The position numbers and the translations under genes are program-made. The notes beneath the pieces are model-generated. The model ran no database searches and had not been told where the DNA came from. It worked only from the letters and a program-made list of their open reading frames with translations. Positions 34,861 to 44,075 of a stretch of 64,000 nucleotides of DNA are shown here, in pieces (position 1 is the first letter of the stretch; each line of letters begins with the position of its first letter). The stretch lies in the NCBI GenBank assembly GCA_016867265.1, contig VGJW01000001.1, positions 157,434 through 221,433 on the forward strand. The letters run 5' to 3'. This DNA comes from Candidatus Tanganyikabacteria bacterium. Lineage in GTDB: Bacteria; Cyanobacteriota; Sericytochromatia; S15B-MN24; VGJW01.

Positions 34861-35373
34861 TTGAAGCTGAACCACATGGCGCTTGCCGCAACCATCCTGG
34901 GCCTGGGTCTGGCCCCCGCAGCCTGGGCAAACCAGCACGAGCACGCCGCCAAGGACGCGGCACACGCCACCCACGATGCGGCCCACGGCGCCAAGGATGC
35001 GGCGCACGCCGATCCGATGGAGCACGCGCTTGAAGCCTTCCACGACGTGCTGCACCCGCTGTTTCACGACGCGCTGCCCAAGAAGGATGCCAAGGCGATC
35101 AAGGCGGCCATCCCCGGCCTGCAGAAGCGTGCGGCCGAGGTTGCGGCCTGCAAGATGACGGACAAGGCCTGCATCAAGGCTTGTGGCGACCTCGTCACCT
35201 CCGTCAAGGACCTCGAGGCAGCGGCCAAGAAGGGCGACAAGGCGCTCATGGCGGCACTCGACCACGTCCACGGAGCCTTCGAAGCCATCGTCAAGACGAC
35301 GCATCACGACGGCCATGGTGGCCATGCCGAGCATCACGGCGCCGATGGTGCCCACGACGGCCATCAGCACTGA
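34861..35373 (+). CDS. Exported His-rich protein, probably metal-binding
   Basis: A 170-residue protein with a Sec signal peptide (MKLNHMALAATILGLGLAPA, cleavage after AWA). TTG 34861 is chosen because AGGAG lies 7 nt upstream. The mature N-terminus is His-rich (HEHAAKDAAHATHDAAHGAK) and so is the C-terminus (HHDGHGGHAEHHGADGAHDG). Between them is a helical domain with two Cys residues spaced CKMTDKACIKACGDL, which may form disulfides. His clusters of this kind bind Zn, Ni, Co or Cu in the periplasm or outside the cell. It converges on the KimA-like operon across a hairpin. A zinc or nickel buffer is likely but not proven. Confidence 0.72.
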   Translation: MKLNHMALAATILGLGLAPAAWANQHEHAAKDAAHATHDAAHGAKDAAHADPMEHALEAFHDVLHPLFHDALPKKDAKAIKAAIPGLQKRAAEVAACKMTDKACIKACGDLVTSVKDLEAAAKKGDKALMAALDHVHGAFEAIVKTTHHDGHGGHAEHHGADGAHDGHQH

Positions 35374-35393
35374 TCCCTGACGGGACCATCGCG

Positions 35394-35423
35394 GGGCGTC
35401 CCGGCCAACCGGCCGGGGCGCCC
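35394..35423. terminator. Hairpin between convergent genes
   Basis: GGGCGTCCCGGCC and GGCCGGGGCGCCC form a 13-bp stem with an AACC loop (one G-U pair). It lies 20 bp after the His-rich gene and 22 bp after the APC permease stop on the other strand. The T-run is weak, so it may be a bidirectional terminator or mRNA 3'-end stabiliser. Confidence 0.6.
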
Positions 35424-35445
35424 ATTGCCCTTGGGGGCGACGCCG

Positions 35446-37446
35446 TCAGGACGTCCTGTCCGGATCGAAGCCGTCGCTGCCAAGGTCACCGGTTCCCCGG
35501 AACCGGCCCCAAGTGGCGCGGTCCGTGGCCCACTGCGAGAACCAGACACCCGGTCCGGTCGGCACGGTCGTCTCATTGATCCGCTCGACCCGGATCCCTA
35601 CTTCATTGGACAGATGCTCACGCAGGCCTTCGCTGCTATCGACGTCACGACCCGTCCCGATGTAGACCACCTCGAACGAACCCTCCGGCTGGCTCTTGAG
35701 ATACTCGGGCAATACCTCGACGAGGTTGCCGGGCAGAACCTTGACCGTCAGGACGAACTCGTAATTGTTGAAGAGGTCGAACTCCTCGAGGTGCTGCGAA
35801 ATGAATCGCTCGAGCGCCTCATACAGCGTCGCCGGTTCATCTGCAGTCTGGGCATGGAAGATGACGAGCTCGATGCTGCGGTTCTCGGCGTGGCGCTTGA
35901 GCAGGTAGATCAGCAGGTTGACCATGCGCACCGGTTCGACAGCCGCGATGCAGATGGCGATTCTTGGCAGGCCAACAGGCAGATCCGCAGCCCGGTGCAG
36001 TTGCCCCATGCCGAGGCGCAGGTCAGGCAGTTGCACCATCCGGACCTCGACCTTGCCAAGGCGATACAAGGCCATGAGCAGCATCGTCCCCAGCAGAATC
36101 TGGGAGCCCAGGTTTCGCGCCTCATGCTTGGTCACGACCAGGACCAGTTCGGCCACGAGGAGCAAGAGGCCACCAAGGATGGGCGCGACGGGAAGCGTCC
36201 TGCCCCGAATGGTCACGGTCCACTTGTTCAGGTAGGGCGACTTGGCGATCTTGTTGGGGTAGTTGAGCCGGGTCAGCACGACGCCAGCACAGTAGGAAAT
36301 CATGACGCCGAGGAAGGCCAGGCCATAGATGTCGCCCAGCGTTTCGACCTGTCCCGGGAAGGCCAGCATCATCAGCAGGCTGACAACCATGAACGGCAGG
36401 GCCACATAGGGATAGCCCTTGAGGGCAGGATGTCTGTCCGTCCAGCGGCGGCTGACGACCTCCGGCAGGTTGCCCTGCTGGCTCATGGTCGTCATCAGGC
36501 CCGTCGCGCCGGCGTAGGCGGTGTTGACTGCGGCGAAGAGGGTCAACATGGCGTTGATGACCAGCAGGACGACCAGTGTCTGGCCACCCTGGACCCGTGC
36601 CAGCTCGGACATCAGAAACTCCTTGCCCCCCGCGACGCGGTCGGTCGGGACCAGCGCGAGGGCCAGGAAGGCCGAGATGGGCGAGGTCACGCTCACCAGG
36701 GCCACGATGGTCACGTAGACCTTACGGACCGCCTCATGTATGGGGCGTTCGAGTTCCTCGACGATCTGGGCAGCGGACTCGAAGCCCGTGATGCCCAGGA
36801 AGGCTCCTGCAACGCCCAACAGGACGCCCATCGGGGCCAAGTCGGCAAGGCCCGGAAAGCCGGCCGCACCGTGCAGGAAACGCTGCCAGTCAACGCCGTG
36901 CATCGCCAACATGCCAAGGCCCCACGCGTCCATGACCAGCAACATCAGGAAGTGGAAGGCCGCGATGACCAGGACGACACGCGTCGACTCTTTGAGGCCC
37001 ACGAGATTGAGCAGGCCGAACGCGATGACGGGTATGGCCGCCACGAGCACGACGAAGACCTTGGAGGGGTGGTGTCCCCAGAGTGACCCCAGATAATAGG
37101 CGCCGGAAAGTGCGCTCACGACAGCGGTCGCCAGGTAGGAGAGCAGGGTCAGCGACCCGATGCCCAGGGCGGCCCTGCGACCGATGGAACCCAAGACCAT
37201 GGCGTAGGCCCCGCCGTTGACGGGGTTCACGCTGCAGCCTTCCTGGTAGGTGGCCTTGAAGAGCCACATGCTCAGGACGACGACCAAGATGAAGAGGGGC
37301 GCGGCAAAGCCCACGTGGGGCAGCAGGATGCCCGTCGAATAGAAGACCGAGGTGCCGATGTCCGCCCCGACAAGCCCGGCCGCCAACCACCACTTGAGAT
37401 ACCCGCCACCCGACCGGGATCGCGCGGGGGCCGTGATTGTCGCCAT
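35446..37446 (-). CDS. APC-superfamily transporter with C-terminal USP-like domain (KimA-like)
   Basis: A 666-residue membrane transporter. The first 430 residues hold about 12 hydrophobic helices with APC features: WWLAAGLVGADIGTSVFYST, SVNPVNGGAYAMVLGSIG, and a TGFESAAQIVEELERP loop typical of amino-acid/K+ APC permeases. The C-terminal 220 residues are cytosolic and resemble a universal-stress-protein fold (PRIAICIAAVEPVRMVNLLI, ENRSIELVIFHAQTADEPAT, EGSFEVVYIGTGRDVDSSEG). This architecture matches KimA/YdaO-type K+ importers. The gene directly follows the RCK protein gene (TAG stop then ATG, no gap). Potassium transport is therefore the best inference; an amino-acid substrate is the alternative. 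No ribosome binding site of its own is needed if translation is coupled. Confidence 0.8.
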   Translation of the reverse strand: MATITAPARSRSGGGYLKWWLAAGLVGADIGTSVFYSTGILLPHVGFAAPLFILVVVLSMWLFKATYQEGCSVNPVNGGAYAMVLGSIGRRAALGIGSLTLLSYLATAVVSALSGAYYLGSLWGHHPSKVFVVLVAAIPVIAFGLLNLVGLKESTRVVLVIAAFHFLMLLVMDAWGLGMLAMHGVDWQRFLHGAAGFPGLADLAPMGVLLGVAGAFLGITGFESAAQIVEELERPIHEAVRKVYVTIVALVSVTSPISAFLALALVPTDRVAGGKEFLMSELARVQGGQTLVVLLVINAMLTLFAAVNTAYAGATGLMTTMSQQGNLPEVVSRRWTDRHPALKGYPYVALPFMVVSLLMMLAFPGQVETLGDIYGLAFLGVMISYCAGVVLTRLNYPNKIAKSPYLNKWTVTIRGRTLPVAPILGGLLLLVAELVLVVTKHEARNLGSQILLGTMLLMALYRLGKVEVRMVQLPDLRLGMGQLHRAADLPVGLPRIAICIAAVEPVRMVNLLIYLLKRHAENRSIELVIFHAQTADEPATLYEALERFISQHLEEFDLFNNYEFVLTVKVLPGNLVEVLPEYLKSQPEGSFEVVYIGTGRDVDSSEGLREHLSNEVGIRVERINETTVPTGPGVWFSQWATDRATWGRFRGTGDLGSDGFDPDRTS

Positions 37447-38106
37447 CTAGTGCCCCAGCAACATCCGGCGCAACTCGTCCTGTTGCGCCTTCATGGTCAC
37501 GGCGAAAATCTCGTCCCCCGCCCGAAGTTCGGTCTCGCCGTCGGGAATCAGGGGGCCGTTGTTGCGCCAGATGGCGGCCAGGATGGATCCCGGGGGAAAG
37601 TCCAGCTTGCGAATGCGGGTACCCACCACCGGGCTCTCAGGCGAGAGTTCGATCTCGACCATGGCCATGCGCTCGTGCCACGTGAACAAAGTGGTCAATT
37701 CGGCCGGGATGATCTGGGTCTCGATGGCGTTTGTGACCATGGTCGTGACGGAGATGGTGTGGTCGACACCGGCGAGCTTGAAAAGTGTCTCGTTGCGTGG
37801 GTCATTGACGCGGGCCACGCACATCGGAATGTCGAAGAGCTTGCGCGCCATCTTGCAGATGGCGTAGTTGTCCTGATCCCGGCCGCAAGCGGCAATGACC
37901 ACGTCGGCCTTGATGCGGTTGGCTTCGGCAAGCAGCGTCGGGTTGGTGGCATCTCCGACGCGAACCACGATCTCGTTGAACTCGGCGACGATCTGCTTGC
38001 AGACCCTGGGATCGCGCTCTACAAGCCCGATCACGTGGCCGCGCTGGTGCAGCGTCCGGATTAGGTGAAGGCCGACCTTACCCCCCCCGGCGATCAGGAT
38101 CTGCAC
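37447..38106 (-). CDS. RCK (TrkA-N/TrkA-C) regulatory protein
   Basis: A 219-residue cytosolic regulator with an N-terminal Rossmann RCK_N domain (MQILIAGGGKVGLHLIRTL, glycine motif GGGKVG; NAD or nucleotide binding) and a C-terminal TrkA_C domain (VVGTRIRKLDFPPGSILAAI, GDEIFAVTMKAQQDELRRML). RCK proteins gate K+ channels and transporters in response to NAD(H), ATP or c-di-AMP. GTG 38106 has GGGAGG 5 nt upstream and overlaps the preceding RCK gene by 29 bp. It is followed immediately by the transporter gene. This order predicts a gated K+ uptake complex. Confidence 0.88.
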   Translation of the reverse strand: MQILIAGGGKVGLHLIRTLHQRGHVIGLVERDPRVCKQIVAEFNEIVVRVGDATNPTLLAEANRIKADVVIAACGRDQDNYAICKMARKLFDIPMCVARVNDPRNETLFKLAGVDHTISVTTMVTNAIETQIIPAELTTLFTWHERMAMVEIELSPESPVVGTRIRKLDFPPGSILAAIWRNNGPLIPDGETELRAGDEIFAVTMKAQQDELRRMLLGH

Positions 38107-38512
38107 GTCCGCCTCCCTTCATGGCCTCCAGCTTGGCCTCGAGGGACAGCGTCGCCTCGTGGATGGGGCTGATGACCTCGAATCCGTCGGCCTCGTAGAT
38201 GGCCCTGAGCTCAGGATTGTCGATACGGACGATGATCTGGTCCGTGTGAAAGTGCTGACGCGCGATGTCGGCGATCATGATGTTCGTATTCTCGTCCCGG
38301 GAAACGATGATCACGCACGTGGCCTGGGCGATACCGGCGCGGGCGAGGACCTCGGTGTCGATCTCCATGCCCACCATGGTGCGCACGGGCAGGTCGCGAA
38401 GCGCATGGAAGTTCTGGGCGTCGAAGTCGAGCACCGCGACCTTGTCGCCAAGGGCGACCCTACGCTGGGCGAAGTTCGCCCCGAGACGGCCGCAGCCGAT
38501 GATGAGAATCAT
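38078..38512 (-). CDS. RCK_N-only (TrkA-N) protein
   Basis: A 144-residue protein consisting of a single RCK_N Rossmann domain: MILIIGCGRLGANFAQRRVA with GCGRLG, VAVLDFDAQNFHAL, and the acidic ligand site IIVSRDENTNIMIADIAR. It lacks a TrkA_C domain, unlike its downstream partner. Two RCK proteins encoded together suggest a heteromeric ring on the transporter, or one nucleotide-binding and one regulatory subunit. It is the first gene of the three-gene minus-strand unit and its 3' end overlaps the next gene by 29 bp. Confidence 0.85.
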   Translation of the reverse strand: MILIIGCGRLGANFAQRRVALGDKVAVLDFDAQNFHALRDLPVRTMVGMEIDTEVLARAGIAQATCVIIVSRDENTNIMIADIARQHFHTDQIIVRIDNPELRAIYEADGFEVISPIHEATLSLEAKLEAMKGGGRADPDRRGG

Positions 38513-38615
38513 GCGGCATCACGTTACACCCGGCCCCACAGGCCGTCGAGGGTTCTGCCGGCTATCGTTCAAGAATCAAGAAAACTTAACCGTGCGACAA
38601 GAACATGAGGCGGTG

Positions 38616-39203
38616 ATGGGGACGATGAGACGTCATGGCCCGGGGGGGCCACCCGGGGGATTTCGGATCGTGCCAACCAGCGTCGTTGACAAGCAGGGTA
38701 TCGTGCCCGTTCGGCTTCGGCAGGCCACGGCGGGCCCGATGGTCCCGGCCGCCGTCGCGGCTCCCCGGGATCGCGTCGCCCTCTCGGCAACAGTTGCGGA
38801 TGAGCAGGCTTCCGTCCGGCGCGGTCATCGCGTTGGTGTCGGGATCGGCGCCGGCCTCTCGACGCTCTTCAATGCCGTCACCCTGCGTCAGGCAGCCAAG
38901 GTTGTTGCGGCAGGCAAGCCCGCCGGCGTGTTCTTGGGCAAGGTGACCCCTGCGCTTTCGGTCGGGATTGCGGGTTACACGCTCTATGACCGGTTCAAGA
39001 AGGGTTTTTCCGGCACGGACAACGTGCGGAAGTGGGACGACGCGCTTCGTGTCGCGGGCGACGCCCTGCAGGTGGGCGGCGGCGTCGCAGCATTCGTGCC
39101 TGCCGTGGGGCTGGTCCCGGGCATGGTGGCCATCACGGCCGGCACGCTGGTTACGGCCTTGGGTGACTTCTTCGACGACGAAGTCGGCAAGCCGGCCCGA
39201 TAA
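38616..39203 (+). CDS. Gly/Ala-rich protein of unknown function
   Basis: A 195-residue protein. ATG 38616 has GAGG 5 nt upstream; GTG 38592 is an alternative. The first 80 residues are basic and Pro/Val-rich. Residues about 85-190 are helical and small-residue-rich with possible membrane-active segments (GVGIGAGLSTLFNAVTLRQA, GGVAAFVPAVGLVPGMVAIT) interrupted by a charged middle (YDRFKKGFSGTDNVRKWDDA). It lacks a signal peptide. The pattern recalls pore-forming or scaffolding proteins, but I can assign no family. It is transcribed between the divergent RCK operon and the convergent dnaE gene. Confidence 0.6.
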   Translation: MGTMRRHGPGGPPGGFRIVPTSVVDKQGIVPVRLRQATAGPMVPAAVAAPRDRVALSATVADEQASVRRGHRVGVGIGAGLSTLFNAVTLRQAAKVVAAGKPAGVFLGKVTPALSVGIAGYTLYDRFKKGFSGTDNVRKWDDALRVAGDALQVGGGVAAFVPAVGLVPGMVAITAGTLVTALGDFFDDEVGKPAR

Positions 39204-39209
39204 GGCCGC

Positions 39210-42200
39210 TCAGGACAGCAGAGGCCTCGGATCGACCCAGCGATGGGTAATCGGGTGACCGGCATGGCCGGCAAGTTGACCCAGTGCCTTGTCGAGGGCC
39301 TCGGACTGCTGGACCCAGAAACCATCCCCCGTCACCACCTGGCGGTCGCTGCCCTCGATGTGCAGGATGACCGGTTCCGTGCCCTTGTACTGCCGCAGGG
39401 TGTCCTTGAGCACCACCATCCGGTTGCCGGGCGTGCCTGCCGGGATGGACAGGTGCAGGCTGCGCAGGGCGGCGAGTTCGGTGGCTTCCTCGATCTCGAC
39501 TTGGGGCCGCTCATCCTCGCTGCCTGAATACTTGCCCCGGATCAGAAGCCGGGCATCCTCCAGAAGCAGGCTCTCGAGGCGCGCGTAGGTCTTGGGAAAG
39601 GCGACGAAGTCGACGGTGCCCGTGAAGTCCTCGATCTTGCCCGCCATCATGGCGTCGCCTTTCTTGGTGATGATGCGGCGGCAACTCTGCAGGATGCCAC
39701 CCAGCACCACCGCCCTGCCCCCGCTCATGCCCGCGAGGTCGGCAACGGTGGCCGTCACATGCCAGTCGAGCCTGCAGGGCAGGTGGTCGAGCGGGTGGGC
39801 GCTCAAGTAGAGTCCGACCAGTTCCTTCTCGGCGCGAAGCGTCTCTTGCGGGTCCCCCGGGGGAACCCGCTCCAGGACGGGGCGCGGCAGGGCCGTGACG
39901 GCGGCCATGTCCCCGAAGAGCGACGCCTGGTTCGCATGGCCGCCTCGCGCCTGAGCCTGAGCCCAGTTCATGACCGTCTCGAGATGAGCCAGGATATGGG
40001 CGCGGGGTTCACCGAGCGTGTCGCAGGCGCCGGCCTCGATCAGTGACTCGAGGCAGCGTCGGTTGACAATCTTGAAGTCGAGGTCCTCGAGGAAGTCGAA
40101 GTAGTCCGCGAACCGCTCTCCCGGCTTGGGCGCGCGGGCGCGCTGGATGGCCTCGACGGCGGGCAGGCCGACATTCTTGATTGAGGCGAGGCCGAACCGG
40201 ATTCCCTCGGGGACGACCGTGAAGTCCGCCTCGCTCGAGGAAACGTCGGGCGGCAGCACGGGAATGCCCATCTGCCGGCAGTTGTGGACCGTGACCATAA
40301 TCTTGTCCGTGTTGCCCGCATAGCTCGAGAGCAGGGCGGCCATGTATTCCCGAGGGAAATGAGCCTTCAAGTAGGCTGTCTGGTAGGTCAGAACCGCGTA
40401 GGCCGCCGTATGTGCCCGGTTGAAGCAGTACTCCGAGAACTTCGTCATCTTGTCGAAGATGTCGTTGGCGACCGTCTCGTCGACCTGGTTGGCCCGGCAA
40501 CCCTCGAGGAAGGTCGCGCGTTGCTTCGCCATCTCCTCGGCCTTCTTCTTGCCCATCGCGCGCCGCAGCATGTCGGCGCCACCGAGCGAGTAGTTGCCCA
40601 GCACCTGAGCAATCTGCATGATCTGTTCCTGGTAGACCATCGTCCCGTAGGTGTCCTTCAGGATGGGTTCCAGGGCCGGATGCGGGTAGTCGATGGCCTT
40701 GCGTCCGTGTCTGCGGTCCACATACTCGTCGACATAGCCGCTCTGGAGCGGACCGGGCCGGTACAAGGCCAGGATCGCCGAGATGTCTTCGAAGTTCGTC
40801 GGCTGCAACTGCCGGATGAGCTTGGTCATGCCTTCGCTCTCGACCTGGAAGACGCCGATGGTGTCCCCGCGCCGCAACAACTCGTAGACGGCCGGGTCCG
40901 TGAAGTCCTGGTTTCTGAAGTCGGGGAAGCGGTCCGGATGATTGCGCTTGACCAGGTCCAGTGCCCTGCCGATCATCGTCAGGTTGCGCAGGCCCAGAAA
41001 GTCCATCTTGAGCAGGCCCAGCATCTCGAGGTACTTCTGCTCGTACTGGGTCACGAGGCCACCCTCTTCCCCCTTGTCCCGGTCCAAGCGGGTCAGCGGG
41101 ACCAGCTGTTCCAGCGGATCCTCGGCAATGATGACGCCTGCCGCGTGGACGCTCGTATTGCGGCTGAGACCCTCGAGCCGCTTGGCGAGGCCCACCAGTT
41201 CGGCCACCCGCTCGTCCCGGTCCATCACGCCCGCCAGTTCGCTACCTTCCTTGCTGGCGTCGTCGAGCGTGACGCCCAGATCATCGCCGACCTTCTTGCA
41301 CAGGTCGTTGGTCTCCGAGAAGGAAAGGCCCATCACCCGGCCCACGTCCTTGATGGCTGCCTTGGCCTTGAGAGTGTTGAAGGTGACGATCTGCGCCACG
41401 CGCTGGTCGCCGTACTTGTCCCGGACATAACGGATCACCTCACCCCGCCTGTCGATGCAGAAGTCGACGTCGATGTCGGGCATGGATACGCGCTCGGGGT
41501 TCAGGAAACGCTCGAACAGCAGGTTGTACTTGACGGGGTCGAGCTCGGTGATGCCGAGGCAGTAGGCGACCAGCGAACCGGCGGCGCTGCCGCGCCCCGG
41601 TCCCACGGGAATTCCTTGCCGCTTGGCCCATGCGATGAAGTCCCAGACGATCAGGAAGTAGGCAGGGAAGCCCATCTTGATGATGGTGTCCAGCTCGAAC
41701 CTGAGGCGGTATTCAAGCTCGGGCGTGACCTTGTCGTAGCGGTCGCGCAGGCCCTTCGAAGCAAGATCCACCAAGTACGTTTCCGCCGTCATGCCTTCCG
41801 GGACCTCGAAGACCGGCAGGCGGTTGCGGCCCATGTCCAGCTTGAGGTCGACCTTTTCGGCGATGGCCAGCGTGTTGCGCAGGGCCTCCGGGATGTCGTG
41901 GAATACCTCGGCCATCTCCCTCGGGCTCTTCACGTAGAAGTCCGGGCCGTAGGCCATCTTCCGCGCGGTGTCGTTCAGGCTGCGGCCGGTACCGATGCAG
42001 ATGAGGGCGTCATGCGCCCGGGTATCCCCGGGTTGGGTGTAGTGCGAATCATTGGTCGCGGCGAGGGGGATACCCGTCTTCTCGGACAACTCCCGGAAGG
42101 CCTGGTTGACGGCCCGTTGCTCGGCGAGGCCGTGGTCCTGAACCTCGAGGTAGAAGTCCTCGCCAAACACCCCCTTGTACCAGAGGGCCTTTTCGAGGGC

Positions 42201-42674
42201 CTCCTGGTGGCGCCCCTGCAGGACGAGTGCAGGGACCTGGCCGCCGATGCAGGCCGAGAGGGCGATCAGGCCCTCGTGGAACTCCTCGAGGACTTCGGCG
42301 TCGATGCGTGGCTTGTGGTAGTACCCCTCGAGGTGGCCGATCGTGTTGAGCTTGACCAGGTTCTGGTAGCCCACCTCGTTCTTGGCAAGGAGGACCAGGT
42401 GACCATAGGCCTTGCCCTGACCCTGGACAGCACGGACACGCCTGTCACCGTTGGCAACGTAGGCCTCCATGCCGATGAGTGGCTTGATGCCCTTCTCCTT
42501 GGCCTCCTTGTAGAACTCGACGGCGCCGTACATGACGCCGTGGTCGGTGACGGCCAGCGCGCCCATCTCGGTCTCGACGGCCCTGGCGACGAGGTCCTTG
42601 ATGCGACTGGCACCGTCCAGCAACGAGTACTGGCTGTGCACATGGCAGTGGACGAACTCGTGCTTGCTACCCAT
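39210..42674 (-). CDS. dnaE: DNA polymerase III subunit alpha
   Basis: The replicative polymerase, 1154 residues, similar to the usual DnaE1 length. The N-terminal PHP domain is intact (VHCHVHSQYSLLDGASRIK, KPLIGMEAYVANGDRR). The polymerase core has GPGRGSAAGSLVAYCLGIT, the catalytic acidic motif MPDIDVDFCIDRRGEVI near residue 400, and ITFNTLKAKAAIKDVGRV. Later come the fingers and thumb (YQEQIMQIAQVLGNYSLGGA, FNRAHTAAYAVLTYQTAYLK), then helix-hairpin-helix and OB-fold regions (GGRAVVLGGILQSCRRIITK). It ends close to the convergent Gly/Ala-rich gene, and a TPR gene follows upstream on the same strand 29 bp away. No intein is seen. Confidence 0.97.
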   Translation of the reverse strand: MGSKHEFVHCHVHSQYSLLDGASRIKDLVARAVETEMGALAVTDHGVMYGAVEFYKEAKEKGIKPLIGMEAYVANGDRRVRAVQGQGKAYGHLVLLAKNEVGYQNLVKLNTIGHLEGYYHKPRIDAEVLEEFHEGLIALSACIGGQVPALVLQGRHQEALEKALWYKGVFGEDFYLEVQDHGLAEQRAVNQAFRELSEKTGIPLAATNDSHYTQPGDTRAHDALICIGTGRSLNDTARKMAYGPDFYVKSPREMAEVFHDIPEALRNTLAIAEKVDLKLDMGRNRLPVFEVPEGMTAETYLVDLASKGLRDRYDKVTPELEYRLRFELDTIIKMGFPAYFLIVWDFIAWAKRQGIPVGPGRGSAAGSLVAYCLGITELDPVKYNLLFERFLNPERVSMPDIDVDFCIDRRGEVIRYVRDKYGDQRVAQIVTFNTLKAKAAIKDVGRVMGLSFSETNDLCKKVGDDLGVTLDDASKEGSELAGVMDRDERVAELVGLAKRLEGLSRNTSVHAAGVIIAEDPLEQLVPLTRLDRDKGEEGGLVTQYEQKYLEMLGLLKMDFLGLRNLTMIGRALDLVKRNHPDRFPDFRNQDFTDPAVYELLRRGDTIGVFQVESEGMTKLIRQLQPTNFEDISAILALYRPGPLQSGYVDEYVDRRHGRKAIDYPHPALEPILKDTYGTMVYQEQIMQIAQVLGNYSLGGADMLRRAMGKKKAEEMAKQRATFLEGCRANQVDETVANDIFDKMTKFSEYCFNRAHTAAYAVLTYQTAYLKAHFPREYMAALLSSYAGNTDKIMVTVHNCRQMGIPVLPPDVSSSEADFTVVPEGIRFGLASIKNVGLPAVEAIQRARAPKPGERFADYFDFLEDLDFKIVNRRCLESLIEAGACDTLGEPRAHILAHLETVMNWAQAQARGGHANQASLFGDMAAVTALPRPVLERVPPGDPQETLRAEKELVGLYLSAHPLDHLPCRLDWHVTATVADLAGMSGGRAVVLGGILQSCRRIITKKGDAMMAGKIEDFTGTVDFVAFPKTYARLESLLLEDARLLIRGKYSGSEDERPQVEIEEATELAALRSLHLSIPAGTPGNRMVVLKDTLRQYKGTEPVILHIEGSDRQVVTGDGFWVQQSEALDKALGQLAGHAGHPITHRWVDPRPLLS

Positions 42675-42703
42675 CGCATGGCCCTCCTGATGGGCTCATG
42701 CTA

Positions 42704-44071
42704 TCAGCCCTTTTTCTTCTTCTTGTCCGAGCCTTTGCGCTTGGCCAGTTGATCCGCGAAGGACTGGCGAATGCGTGCCGGATCCACGGCCTTGAGGACC
42801 GGATCGACCCGCGAGCGCAGGGTACCTGTGATCTCATCGAGGGAGCTGTGGCGCAGGACGTTGAAGACCTCGTCCACGCTTCCCGACCGAACGGCTGCCG
42901 CAACCAGATCGATGATGTCCGGTCCCCCGTAGGCTTCGCGTGTTGAATCGGAGCCGCCCTCGGCCGGCGCGACCGCCTCGGTGGAAGCGTTCTCGGCTTC
43001 TTCCTCGACCCAGCGTTCCTTGGCGAGGTTGCCCGTCGTCTTGAGCGGTGCGGTCCGGCGCGGACCGATGGAACCCGTCAACTGCTTCTGGACCGCCTCG
43101 AGCGTGTGCGTGGCCGAGACGCGGGTCGTCTCGGCCGGGGCATCGAAGACGGCAGGGGCGTCCTGCTCCATCGGGGGCAGCGCGCTGGCACCGCCCGGCA
43201 CCAGGCGGGACAACCGGTCGATGGCTTCCCGCGCGACTGCCTTGTATTCCTCGACGCCCAGCAGATTCCGGTAATGGGCAAGCGCGCGGGCGTGGTCCTG
43301 GAGGTCTTCGCGCAGTTGTGCCGCATAGAACCAGGCCGGCCACAGCTGGCGATCGTTGCGGACGGCTTCCTCGAAGGCCTTCACGGCCTGCTGCCGGTCC
43401 TTGACCGCGATGAACGAGCGGCCGAGGCGCCAGAACAGGCTGGCGTCGGCGCGCCCCATCTCGACGACCTTGACGTACTCGACGATGGCTTGCAGGTGAT
43501 CCCCCAGACGCTGGTAGATGTCCCCTTGCAGGACAAAGGCCGGGGCATAGGTCTCCGCCAGGCTCTTGACGAAGTGCAACTGGCTCAGGGCCCGCTTGTA
43601 GTCTTCCTTCTCGGCGCAGATCAAGGCCAGCTGATAGCGGGCGACGACGGCCTTCGAGTCGTTGACGATCGCCAGCTCGAAGGCCTTGCGGGCATCCTCG
43701 GCGCGCTTCGTCTCGCGGAAGACCATGCCGAGCCGGATGTAGGCATCCGTATACTTCGGCTCGAGGGCGATGGTCTCCTGCAGGTACTTTTCGGCATCTG
43801 ACCAGCGGCGGGCGTGGAAGTAGACCTCGCCAAGGTGAAACAGGCTCTGGGGGTCGATGCGCGTCTGCAGGGACAGCGACCTGCGCAGCGAGGCCTCCGC
43901 GTCGGCGTAGGCTCCGCGGGAGCTCTGGATTCGGCCGATGTAGGTCAAGGCCTGGGCCTGGAGCTTGCGATGCTCCTTGCCCACCTGTGCAAAGGCCGCG
44001 AGGGCGGCGTCATGGTTCCCTGCCTGGAACTCGTTGACGCCTGCTTGGAAGGCCTCCTGACTCTCGTCCAT
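42704..44071 (-). CDS. TPR-repeat protein with Lys-rich tail
   Basis: A 455-residue cytosolic protein. Residues 5-290 are TPR units in series: AFQAGVNEFQAGNHDAALAA, ALTYIGRIQSSRGAYADAEA, FHLGEVYFHARRWSDAEKYL, AYIRLGMVFRETKRAEDARK, FVLQGDIYQRLGDHLQAIVE. Residues about 300-400 are a disordered linker. The C-terminus is helical and ends AKRKGSDKKKKKG, a basic tail that could bind nucleic acid or acidic lipid. It lies 29 bp upstream of dnaE on the same strand, so expression with the polymerase is likely. The function is unknown. Confidence 0.78.
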   Translation of the reverse strand: MDESQEAFQAGVNEFQAGNHDAALAAFAQVGKEHRKLQAQALTYIGRIQSSRGAYADAEASLRRSLSLQTRIDPQSLFHLGEVYFHARRWSDAEKYLQETIALEPKYTDAYIRLGMVFRETKRAEDARKAFELAIVNDSKAVVARYQLALICAEKEDYKRALSQLHFVKSLAETYAPAFVLQGDIYQRLGDHLQAIVEYVKVVEMGRADASLFWRLGRSFIAVKDRQQAVKAFEEAVRNDRQLWPAWFYAAQLREDLQDHARALAHYRNLLGVEEYKAVAREAIDRLSRLVPGGASALPPMEQDAPAVFDAPAETTRVSATHTLEAVQKQLTGSIGPRRTAPLKTTGNLAKERWVEEEAENASTEAVAPAEGGSDSTREAYGGPDIIDLVAAAVRSGSVDEVFNVLRHSSLDEITGTLRSRVDPVLKAVDPARIRQSFADQLAKRKGSDKKKKKG

Positions 44072-44075
44072 CTCT

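Noticed and set aside
40284..42752. Plus-strand 822-residue frame
   Set aside because: It lies antisense to dnaE, which has all polymerase motifs.
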